DNA from: Actinomycetota bacterium | GTDB lineage: Bacteria; Actinomycetota; Actinomycetes; Streptosporangiales; Streptosporangiaceae | Direction: 5' to 3' | Length of the DNA: 32,444 nucleotides | NCBI GenBank assembly: GCA_003164955.1 | Contig: PLRW01000175.1 | Span: 1 to 32,444 of the forward strand | Shown here: positions 1-6,804 of the stretch, in pieces | Position numbering within the stretch: position 1 is the first letter of the stretch | How the letters are laid out: the number at the start of each line of letters is the position of its first letter | Program-made: the position numbers and the translations under genes | Notes under the pieces: generated by a model | Databases searched by the model: none | What the model was told of the DNA's origin: nothing | What the model saw: the letters and a program-made list of their open reading frames with translations, nothing else

Positions 1-2462
1 CCGGCCGCGCCCGGCACGGGCAGGCCGGGCGCTGCCGTGCTGGGCGCCCGGGCGCCCAACGCGCTGCCGACGGGGGTGGCGGGCTCGACCTGGGCTGCGG
101 CGGGCACGCTGCCGACCGCGCCGAGCTCGGTCGCGCTGAGGGCGGCGCCTTGCGCGCGACGGCCGGACGGCCGCTGAGCGCGGAACCAGCTGGACGCTCT
201 CCGGGTCGCTGCCATCGGCTGTTCCGTGCCACCCCGGGCGCGCCGGGCGCCTGTCCCCGGCGAGGCGAAGGACGAGCCCTCGGCTAGCAGTCGTGACCGC
301 TCCTGCACATCGCGGGCGGTTTCCCGGCCGGTGAGCTTGCGGGGCAGCCAGACCAGGGCGGACAGTCCCTGTGGGGTTGCGGCCTGCAGCCGGACCCGCA
401 CGCCGCGCCGCGCGGCCAGGCGGGATACCGCGAATAGCCCCATGTGCTGGGACACCGACACGTCGATGAGCGGCGGGTTCTCGAGCCGCCAGTTCATGCG
501 GGAAAGGCGGGAAGGCGAGATGCCGATCCCGTTGTCCCTGACCTCGAGCAGCACGCCGCCCGCGGACACCTCATGCCCCGAGACGCGCACCGGGGTGTCG
601 GCGGGGGAGAACATGGTGGCATTCTCGATGATCTCCGCGAGCAGGTGGACCACGTCGGCGGCCGCGTGGCCGGAGACGACGATTCCCGGCTGCAGGTCGA
701 GCAGCACCCGGCTGTATTGCTCGATCTCCGAGGTCGCGGCCCGTACCACGTCCGTGAGCGGCACTGGCTCGGTCCACTTGCGCACCGGCTCTTCACCGGC
801 CAGCACCAGGAGGTTCTCGGAGTTGCGCCGCATCCGGGTGACCAGGTGGTCTATTGAGAACAGGTCGGACAGCCGGTCGGGATCGTCCTCGGCCAGCTCC
901 AGGTCGTCGATCATTTGACCCAGCCGGTCGATGAGCGGCACGCTGCGCCGGGACAGGCTGATGAACATGGCGCTGATGTTGCCGCGCAGCGCCGCCTCGT
1001 TGCCTGCCAGCCGGACCGCTTCCTGGTGCACCTGGTCAAAGGCGCGGGCGACCTCGCCGATCTCGTCGGAGGAGTCGACGTCGATGGGCTCTACGCCGGC
1101 CGGGACGCCGTCCCCGCCGGCCTCGCTGATCCGGCGGACCATCGCCGGCAGCCGGTCTTCCGCTACCTCAAGTGCCCCATTCCGCAGTCTGCGCAGCGGG
1201 CCCACCATCGACCAGCCGACGATGAGCGTGGCGGCCAGCGCGATCCCGAGCAGCAGGGCGACCGCGAGGCTGTAGATGATCGCCAAGGCGATTGCGCCGT
1301 CGTGCAGTGACCCGCCGCGGGAGATCACTGAGCCCGCGAACTGCCGCTCCGCCGACCGCATGCCGCTGACCACGTACCCCAGTGAGGAGCTGGCGTCGGA
1401 GATCGTGGGGTCAGTGGCGATGGGCGAGTTGCTCGACGCGAGCGAGATCGCCTGCTGCTCCTGCGCCTGCGCCTGCACGACGCTCGGGCTCGACAGCACG
1501 CTGCCGAGCAGCTGGCGCTGCGCGGCCGTGGCCGCCGTCCCGAACTCGTTCAGGTCGCCTTGCTGCTGGGCCTGCGCATCGGTAAGCGCCGACTGCTGGG
1601 CCGGCCCGAACTGCCCCAGGCTGACCAGGTCGGTCCGCAGGGCTGAGGTGAGGAGCGCCTGCTGCTGCGACGCCTCCTCCTTCATGCTGGAGACCAGGCC
1701 GAGCACGCGGACCGCGCCCGCCAGCGCCGAGTCGCTGCTGCCCACCGCGATCTGGCTCTCCACGGCCAGCAGCGCGCTGATCGCCGCTGCATACTCCTGG
1801 ATCACGATCAGCGCGGGAAGCTGCGTGCCGGTCGCCGAGGCGCGGATGGCCGGCAGGTTCCCGATCACAGTGAGAGCCGACTTTGTGTCCTGCTGGGCCA
1901 GTGCCGGGTAAGAGCCCCCGATCCCGCCGGCCAGGGCCTTCACCTGGCTTGCCCAGCCGTTGGTGGCCGCGTAGTCCTGGCTGAGCAGTCTGAGCTCCGG
2001 CCCCGGCGGGATCGCCGACGAGGCCGAGGCGCCCCGGCCGCCATTGCCGTTGCCCAGCATGATGAACCGGACCGTGTCCTGCCGCTCGTTCTGCAGTGCC
2101 TGCACCAGGCCCGTGATCTTGCCGCTCTGGCTGGCCAGCGTTACCACGCGCTGGTCGACGAGGGCACTTTGCAGGGACGAGGCGATGAAGATCCCCCCGG
2201 CCGCGACCGCGGTGAGGGTCGGGATGATCACCAGCAGGAGCAGCCGCGATCGCACCCGCCAGTTCTTCAGCGCGCGCTGCGCCGACCCAGCTCGTGGCGG
2301 CTGGCTGCCGGCGCGGTCCGGGAGGGACCTGGGATTGTCCGGAGCGGCGGTGCTCCCTGCGCCTGCGGGCGGGCTATCATCGCGCGGCGCCCGCCTGACC
2401 GCCGCGCGATGGCTGCCACGAGCTTTCCTGGTCCCCGACGGCCCATCGGCGCCGCTCAGCAT
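1..2462 (-). CDS. CvnA-like nitrate/nitrite-sensing histidine kinase (3' end beyond window)
   Basis: This is a membrane sensor kinase read leftward off the window edge; about 820 codons are visible without a stop. After a 64-residue low-complexity basic N-terminus come a membrane segment (about 72-95), an Ala/Gln/Ser-rich extracellular region of NIT-domain type, a second membrane helix (about 386-410) and a HAMP-like linker. The dimerisation region contains IDHLVTRMRR, and the HATPase_c domain has the N-box EIIENATMFSP and G1 box VRDNGIGIS. The tail after about residue 690 is low-complexity. The start at 2462 has no Shine-Dalgarno of its own, but its ATG overlaps the stop of an 18-codon ORF with a good one, which suggests translational coupling. 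Kinases of this family usually head a conservon (roadblock protein, DUF742 protein, Ras-like GTPase), which would lie left of position 1. The family call is firm; the start is moderately sure. Confidence 0.9.
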   Translation of the reverse strand, partial: MLSGADGPSGTRKARGSHRAAVRRAPRDDSPPAGAGSTAAPDNPRSLPDRAGSQPPRAGSAQRALKNWRVRSRLLLLVIIPTLTAVAAGGIFIASSLQSALVDQRVVTLASQSGKITGLVQALQNERQDTVRFIMLGNGNGGRGASASSAIPPGPELRLLSQDYAATNGWASQVKALAGGIGGSYPALAQQDTKSALTVIGNLPAIRASATGTQLPALIVIQEYAAAISALLAVESQIAVGSSDSALAGAVRVLGLVSSMKEEASQQQALLTSALRTDLVSLGQFGPAQQSALTDAQAQQQGDLNEFGTAATAAQRQLLGSVLSSPSVVQAQAQEQQAISLASSNSPIATDPTISDASSSLGYVVSGMRSAERQFAGSVISRGGSLHDGAIALAIIYSLAVALLLGIALAATLIVGWSMVGPLRRLRNGALEVAEDRLPAMVRRISEAGGDGVPAGVEPIDVDSSDEIGEVARAFDQVHQEAVRLAGNEAALRGNISAMFISLSRRSVPLIDRLGQMIDDLELAEDDPDRLSDLFSIDHLVTRMRRNSENLLVLAGEEPVRKWTEPVPLTDVVRAATSEIEQYSRVLLDLQPGIVVSGHAAADVVHLLAEIIENATMFSPADTPVRVSGHEVSAGGVLLEVRDNGIGISPSRLSRMNWRLENPPLIDVSVSQHMGLFAVSRLAARRGVRVRLQAATPQGLSALVWLPRKLTGRETARDVQERSRLLAEGSSFASPGTGARRARGGTEQPMAATRRASSWFRAQRPSGRRAQGAALSATELGAVGSVPAAAQVEPATPVGSALGARAPSTAAPGLPVPGAA
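2378..2411 (-). promoter_or_regulatory. Strong hairpin just downstream of the kinase leader ORF
   Basis: Perfect 11-bp arms CATCGCGCGGC (2378-2388) and GCCGCGCGATG (2401-2411) flank a 12-nt loop. The hairpin begins 45 nt after the leader stop, inside the low-complexity first codons of the kinase. Its position fits an attenuator or a translation-modulating element, but GC-rich coding DNA can produce such arms by chance. Confidence 0.35.
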
Positions 2463-2512
2463 GAGACCGGCAGGTGTTCAGCGACATGCGGACGCCGCAG
2501 CGGGACCGACAT
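2456..2512 (-). CDS. 18-aa leader-peptide ORF upstream of the sensor kinase
   Basis: The translation is MSVPLRRPHVAEHLPVSC. AAGGAG (2519-2524, minus strand) stands 6 nt before the ATG. The TGA stop overlaps the kinase ATG in the arrangement ATGCTGA (2456-2462). The LRRPHV core and terminal Cys resemble the short actinobacterial leader peptides (PLRRRHVDLLRVSSALC-like) known upstream of many genes, often sulfur-related. I infer that it couples or attenuates kinase translation. The match is partial because the Asp-Leu-x-Arg-Val part is degenerate, so the leader-family assignment is tentative while the ORF and its Shine-Dalgarno are directly visible. Confidence 0.5.
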   Translation of the reverse strand: MSVPLRRPHVAEHLPVSC

Positions 2513-2873
2513 GGGGTGCTCCTTCCCGCCAGGACAATTCTGCGTACACGGCGTGACCGACTACCCGAATGCCAACACTAACGGCGGCGAGCGGCAAACG
2601 GGATTAAATCACAACCATTGGGATACCCGGGTCTTGCCGAGGTGATGCCGGGATTCGCCCACGTGCCACTGAACCGGTATATGGGCTGGCAGATGGGCTG
2701 ACGGCCGCGCCGCCGCACAAAAGGTATACGAAATCACGCAAGCGATACCACCAGCCAAAAGCCGAAACATAAGATTTTACAATGCCGAAGCTGGTCAACC
2801 CGCAAGCGATGGAGTAGCCTCTGGCGCTAGTTGTGCCCGGGAACATCCGGATTCTTCCCTTTAAGGAGGCCCT
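2513..2873. other. Divergent intergenic region between kinase leader and NMT1-type lipoprotein
   Basis: About 360 nt without a convincing gene. The stretch 2570-2820 is noticeably more AT-rich than its surroundings, as expected for a divergent promoter region. The only strong elements are the Shine-Dalgarno sites at the two ends: AAGGAG at 2519-2524 on the minus strand and AAGGAGG at 2863-2869 on the plus strand. I see no clear -35/-10 pair. Confidence 0.5.
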
Positions 2874-3875
2874 ATGCGGCTGGCCTGCGCCAGTGTCTGC
2901 AACTCGGCCTTGCGCATCACGCTGGCATTACTGCCGGTGGCGGTGCTGGCTTCCGGCTGTGATGTCACGGGCACCGGTGCGTCAGGCGCCAGCGAGCCGG
3001 TCACGGTGGCCGTCGTCCCCGGAATCGACAACGCCCCGCTCCGGGTCGCCGTCCAGGACGGCCTGTTCCGGCAGCGCGGCCTGGACGTCACCATCAGGGA
3101 CTACCCGTCCCTCGGCGCCGAGCTCCATGCTCTCACCAGCGGCCAGGCGACGATCGCGGTCGGCGACTATACGGGCTTCCTCTACGAGCAGGCCCTCGGC
3201 CGAGCCTCGCTGCGGCTCATCGCCGACGGGTACGACGCGGCCCCGGACTCGATGGCGATCCTCACCCTGCCCGACTCGGGTATCACCACACCGCAACAGC
3301 TCCAGGGGCAGAGCGTGGCCACGCTGCCCGCCCAGGTGGTCCCGTACTCCGCGGCGGTCCCGTACGACATGCAGACCCTGGCGGCAGCGGAGGTCCTGCA
3401 GAACGACGGCGTGAGCCCGAGCAGCGTGACCTGGGCACAGACGCAGGCGAAGGACATGATCGGGGCGCTTCACAGCGGCCAGGTGCAGGCGATCCTGGCC
3501 ACTGAGCCCTACATCCTGCAGGCCGAGGAACAGCTCGGGGCGGTCGAGGTGGTGAACGCGAGCAGCGGCGTGACGTCCGGGCTCCCGCTGTCGGGATACT
3601 TCAGCCTCAGCTCCTACGCGCGCGCGCATCCGCCGGCCGTGCGGGCATTTCAGGAGGCGCTGGATCAGGCCCAGGCCGACTGCGCCCAGCGGGGACCGGT
3701 GCAGGCCGTGCTACCGCGGCTCACCGGCATGAGCACGGGAGACGCGGCGCAGGTCACCCTGGGCACGTACCCGGTATCCCTGGACGTCGGCCAGGTCCAG
3801 CGGGTCGCCACGCTGATGTACGACTCCGGGATGATCAGCAACCCGGTCAGCGTGAGTGCCCTGGCCTCCGGGTAG
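2874..3875 (+). CDS. NMT1/SsuA-like ABC transporter substrate-binding lipoprotein
   Basis: A 333-residue exported lipoprotein. The signal peptide has a hydrophobic core LALLPVAVLASG and a lipobox LASGC with Cys29 as the lipidated residue. The mature part opens with VTVAVVPGIDNAPLRVA, then LFRQRGLDVTI and a Gly-Gln-Ala-Thr-Ile-Ala-Val-Gly-Asp loop, the usual pattern of NMT1/THI5-like and SsuA/TauA-like binding proteins. Such proteins deliver small organic ligands (sulfonates, pyrimidine precursors, nitrate-like or aromatic compounds) to an ABC importer; the ligand cannot be read here. AAGGAGG sits 4 nt before the ATG. No cognate SsuB/SsuC-type genes follow; the next ABC permeases are DppB/DppC-type, so its partner is either elsewhere or shared. 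Confidence 0.88.
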   Translation: MRLACASVCNSALRITLALLPVAVLASGCDVTGTGASGASEPVTVAVVPGIDNAPLRVAVQDGLFRQRGLDVTIRDYPSLGAELHALTSGQATIAVGDYTGFLYEQALGRASLRLIADGYDAAPDSMAILTLPDSGITTPQQLQGQSVATLPAQVVPYSAAVPYDMQTLAAAEVLQNDGVSPSSVTWAQTQAKDMIGALHSGQVQAILATEPYILQAEEQLGAVEVVNASSGVTSGLPLSGYFSLSSYARAHPPAVRAFQEALDQAQADCAQRGPVQAVLPRLTGMSTGDAAQVTLGTYPVSLDVGQVQRVATLMYDSGMISNPVSVSALASG

Positions 3876-3893
3876 GCCGGGAACCGCGCGCCT

Positions 3894-3919
3894 CTATTCA
3901 TATCCGCTATTCATATCCG
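3894..3919. repeat. Tandem 13-bp direct repeat
   Basis: Two perfect abutting copies of CTATTCATATCCG (3894-3906 and 3907-3919), beginning 18 nt after the stop of the NMT1-type gene. This may be a slippage duplication or a pair of binding half-sites; nothing further can be said. Confidence 0.8.
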
Positions 3920-4109
3920 CCCCCTCATTTGCTGAGATATGCCTCGGCGCCAGGCCACCGATCCGGCGCCAGTCAATACAGGCTGCGCGCGAAATGGAGA
4001 TGTAACCTCATGCCGGTTCCCGGGAATCCCTGACAGATGCGCCACCGAAGGTCGTCAGATGCTCGGCTACCCCCAGGCGGGCCCCGGAATATTCGGCCGG
4101 TAACGCCCG

Positions 4110-4127
4110 GCTATGTCGGCACATAGC
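4110..4127. promoter_or_regulatory. 18-bp palindrome upstream of the oligopeptide-binding lipoprotein gene
   Basis: GCTATGTCGGCACATAGC has perfect 7-bp arms (4110-4116, 4121-4127) around CGGC. It lies about 120 nt before the preferred GTG start. Its length and symmetry fit a dimeric regulator operator. No regulator gene adjoins, so the cognate protein is unknown. Confidence 0.45.
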
Positions 4128-4245
4128 GGACCACCTCATTATGCTTACCGAGTCGCGGCGCCTGCCGGACTGCGGGCCGCGGGCCAAGCAGACCTGCCGC
4201 ACGTCCATCGAGCGCACCATGCCGTTTTTCCGAGGAGGCCATTTC

Positions 4246-5844
4246 GTGAATCAGGCAGATCGCAGCAGCGCACCGCAGCCGGGTATCCCCCGCCGCCGGG
4301 TCCTGGCCGGACTCGCGGGTGTCGGCGTGGCGGCTGGCGGCGGAAGCCTCCTGGCCGGGTGCAGCAGTACTTCGTCAGTGACGGCCGGCACCAGCCGCCG
4401 CAAGAGCTATGGCGGGAACCTGCAGGTGGGCCTCACCGGCGGGTCGTCATCGGACACCCTCGACCCGCACAAGGGCGTTACCGACATCGATATCTCCCGG
4501 ATCCAGACCCTGTATGAGCCGCTGGTCACGCTCGACATCCAGGCCAAGAAGGTGGTGTACCTGCTGGCCGAGGAGATCAGCCCTCAGGGCGGGTCGCTCA
4601 CTGACTGGGTGATCCGGCTGCGGCCCGGCGTCACCTTCCACGACGGCAGGCCGTTCACCGCCGACGACGTGCTCTTCAGCTTCCACAGGATCATCACCCT
4701 CGCCGCGCCCGGCAAGATCTTCATGGGGCCCATCGACATCGGCAGCACGAAAAAGCTGGATAGCCACACCGTCCTGGTCAAGCTGACCTCACCGGTCGCC
4801 GACTACGCCGCGCAACTCGCGGCGGCCCCGTTTGACCTGCTCATCGCGCCCGCGACGCTCAACCCGGCCCGGCCGAACGGTACGGGCGCGTTCCGGTACC
4901 AGAGCTTCACGCCCGGCCAGCGCAGCGTGTTCACCCGCCATCCGCACTACTGGCAGCACGGCCTGCCCTACGCCGGCACCCTGACGATCACCGACTTCCC
5001 CAGCACCGTGTCCCTGGCCGATGCGCTGACCACCGGGCAGATTCATGCCGCGGGAACCCTCGACCCGCCCCAGGTCGCCGCGCTATCCAACACCGGCAGC
5101 ATCAACGTCGTCGTCTCGAGCGCCGGGAGCATCATCCCGTTCACGATGCGGGTTGACCAGCCGCCCTTCACGGACGTCAGGGTCCGCCAGGCGATGCGGC
5201 TCCTGGTCAACCGGCCGCAGATGATCGACTCGGCGCTGGACAGCTACGGCACGGCCGCAAGCGACGTGTTCTCCCCCTACGACCCCGACTTCGACCACTC
5301 CCTGGTCCGCCAGCAGGACATCCCGCAGGCAAAGTTCCTGCTTAAGCAGGCGGGCAAGGAGGACCTCACGGTCACGCTGGTCACCTCGCCCGTCCTGTCC
5401 GGCGTCGTCGCGATGGCCACCGTGCTCGCCGAGCAGGCCAAGGCCGCGGGTGTCACGATTACGATCAAGAACGTCCCGCCGGGAACCTTCTTCGGCCCGG
5501 ACTACTTGCAGTCGACGTTCTCCCAGGATTACTACAGCTACTTCCCCTACCTGACCCAGGTAGCCCAATCGATGCTGCCGAGCAGCCCGTACAACGAGAC
5601 CCATAACAACAACTCTCACTACACCAGCCTGTACAACCAGGCCATCGCCACGGCGGACGCCGGGCTGCGCCAGGAGATCCTGCACGAGATGCAGCAGTAC
5701 GACTTCACCCAGGGCGGCTACATCATTCCCGCCTTCACCGACACCCTTGACGCCTACAGCTCCAAGATCACCGGCTATGCCCAGTCCCGGCTCGGCCAGC
5801 CCTTGATGGATTACGGCTTCATGAACTTCGCGTTCGCCGGATGA
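4246..5844 (+). CDS. Oligopeptide/dipeptide-type ABC transporter substrate-binding lipoprotein (SBP_bac_5)
   Basis: A 532-residue lipoprotein of the OppA/DppA family. I choose GTG 4246 because AGGAGG lies 7 nt upstream and the protein then opens with a compact twin-arginine-like signal, PRRRVLAGLAG (15-25), and lipobox LLAGC with Cys39. An upstream ATG (4141) would add 35 unlikely residues. The mature domain has SSDTLDPHKG, YEPLV, the family segment VIRLRPGVTFHDGRPFTADDVLFSF and the downstream DVRVRQAMRLLVNR, all diagnostic of SBP_bac_5. It should capture peptides or similar solutes outside the membrane and pass them to the DppB/DppC/DppDF set that follows after two intervening genes. The two Arg suggest possible Tat export. 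Ligand unknown. Confidence 0.92.
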   Translation: MNQADRSSAPQPGIPRRRVLAGLAGVGVAAGGGSLLAGCSSTSSVTAGTSRRKSYGGNLQVGLTGGSSSDTLDPHKGVTDIDISRIQTLYEPLVTLDIQAKKVVYLLAEEISPQGGSLTDWVIRLRPGVTFHDGRPFTADDVLFSFHRIITLAAPGKIFMGPIDIGSTKKLDSHTVLVKLTSPVADYAAQLAAAPFDLLIAPATLNPARPNGTGAFRYQSFTPGQRSVFTRHPHYWQHGLPYAGTLTITDFPSTVSLADALTTGQIHAAGTLDPPQVAALSNTGSINVVVSSAGSIIPFTMRVDQPPFTDVRVRQAMRLLVNRPQMIDSALDSYGTAASDVFSPYDPDFDHSLVRQQDIPQAKFLLKQAGKEDLTVTLVTSPVLSGVVAMATVLAEQAKAAGVTITIKNVPPGTFFGPDYLQSTFSQDYYSYFPYLTQVAQSMLPSSPYNETHNNNSHYTSLYNQAIATADAGLRQEILHEMQQYDFTQGGYIIPAFTDTLDAYSSKITGYAQSRLGQPLMDYGFMNFAFAG

Positions 5845-5860
5845 CATCCTCAAGGGCGCA

Positions 5861-5907
5861 GAGCCAGTGCCGGTGCTTTCCGCGGCCGGCCCCCCCGACT
5901 CTGGCTC
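5861..5907. terminator. Candidate nested hairpin between convergent genes
   Basis: Outer arms GAGCCAG (5861-5867) and CTGGCTC (5901-5907) enclose inner arms GCCGG (5869-5873) and CCGGC (5886-5890). It lies between the convergent lipoprotein and hydrolase genes, with the right arm overlapping the hydrolase stop. There is no T-tract, as is common in actinobacteria. Confidence 0.35.
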
Positions 5908-6721
5908 ACGCGTGGCTGGTCAGGATTCCCCGGATCCGGTCGTTCACGAGATCCGGCCGGTGACCGAAGGCCGACCCGTGCCCCAGGCCCTCCAGGAGGT
6001 GGAACGTGCCGCTGGCGGCCAGCTCGGCCACCTGGCGGGCACGTTGCGGAGGGGTCTGCACGTCCTCGCTGAAGCCGATAACGTGCAGCGGCACCTGGCA
6101 GTGCGGCAGGCGCTCGGTTGAGTCATACTCCAGGCACGCCTCCCACTGCGCCGCCAGCATCTCCCCGTCGCGCTCGGCGAAGTCGTCGGCGACCAGGTCG
6201 CGGAGCCGGGCCCACAGCCGGTCATCGCCGAGCGCGCTGGCCGGGTACAGCAGGAAGGCGTAATGGGCCAGCGCGAACCCGGGGGTGAGCCGGCCCCCGG
6301 CGCGCCGGAAGTCGATCTCAGCCTGCTCCCATTCGCGGATGAACCCAGTCTTGCGCACGCACGTGCCCATCACGACAGCCACCCGGACCAGATCCGGGCG
6401 GGTGAACGCGACCTCCTGCGCGATCAGCGAACCCATCGACAGCCCCACGAGTGCCACGGGCGGGCTGCACCGTGCCTCGATCAGGTCGATGATGTCGGCG
6501 GCGTGATCAGCGATCGACCACGGCGGCGGGGACTGCGAGGTGGTCTGGCCGACCCCGCGGGCGTCGTAGGTGGTATTGCGGTACTCCGCGTCGAATGCCG
6601 GGGTCTGGTAACGCCGCCAGATGCTGCCGCGCTGGTCACCGGCGGCCAGCCAGACCAGGTCGGGGCCGACGCCGCTCTGCTCGAAGAAGATGGAGGCGTC
6701 CGGCCGCTGAAGGACGGTCAT
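5906..6721 (-). CDS. Alpha/beta-fold hydrolase
   Basis: A 271-residue single-domain alpha/beta hydrolase. Seen directly: the nucleophile elbow GLSMGS (Ser95), a probable acid at Asp220 in IGFSEDVQTPP and the catalytic His248 in GLGHGS, with the usual YDARGVGQT strand-loop near residue 60. Length and order match small esterases, lactonases and C-C hydrolases; the substrate cannot be assigned. I use ATG 6721; a TTG at 6748 would add nine residues (MPTGIGCRA) and neither has a clear Shine-Dalgarno. It is transcribed against its neighbours, in the middle of the transport island and divergent from the nitrilase gene, from which it is separated by 83 nt. A shared promoter region with the nitrilase is plausible. 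Confidence 0.88.
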   Translation of the reverse strand: MTVLQRPDASIFFEQSGVGPDLVWLAAGDQRGSIWRRYQTPAFDAEYRNTTYDARGVGQTTSQSPPPWSIADHAADIIDLIEARCSPPVALVGLSMGSLIAQEVAFTRPDLVRVAVVMGTCVRKTGFIREWEQAEIDFRRAGGRLTPGFALAHYAFLLYPASALGDDRLWARLRDLVADDFAERDGEMLAAQWEACLEYDSTERLPHCQVPLHVIGFSEDVQTPPQRARQVAELAASGTFHLLEGLGHGSAFGHRPDLVNDRIRGILTSHA

Positions 6722-6804
6722 TGCGCGGCATCCGATTCCCGTCGGCAACCGCCCAGGTCGTCCACGTCATCCCGGTTAGTCATCGATCCACCTCATGGAG
6801 ATAG

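Larger units (their letters stand above)
3876..4245. other. Intergenic region between the two binding-protein genes
   Basis: About 370 nt without a convincing gene. It contains a 13-bp tandem duplication (3894-3919) and an 18-bp palindrome (4110-4127). The last 105 nt are an in-frame open extension of the following lipoprotein gene from an ATG at 4141. I do not take them as coding because the GTG at 4246 has the ribosome-binding site and the signal peptide. Confidence 0.55.

Noticed and set aside
226..1911. Long open frames on the plus strand (230, 131 and 211 codons)
   Set aside because: They lie antisense to the sensor kinase, whose minus-strand frame contains a full set of kinase motifs; high-GC third positions open the opposite strand by chance.
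4141..4245. Upstream ATG start for the oligopeptide-binding lipoprotein
   Set aside because: It would bury the twin-arginine-like signal and lipobox 35 residues deeper; AGGAGG before GTG 4246 decides the start.
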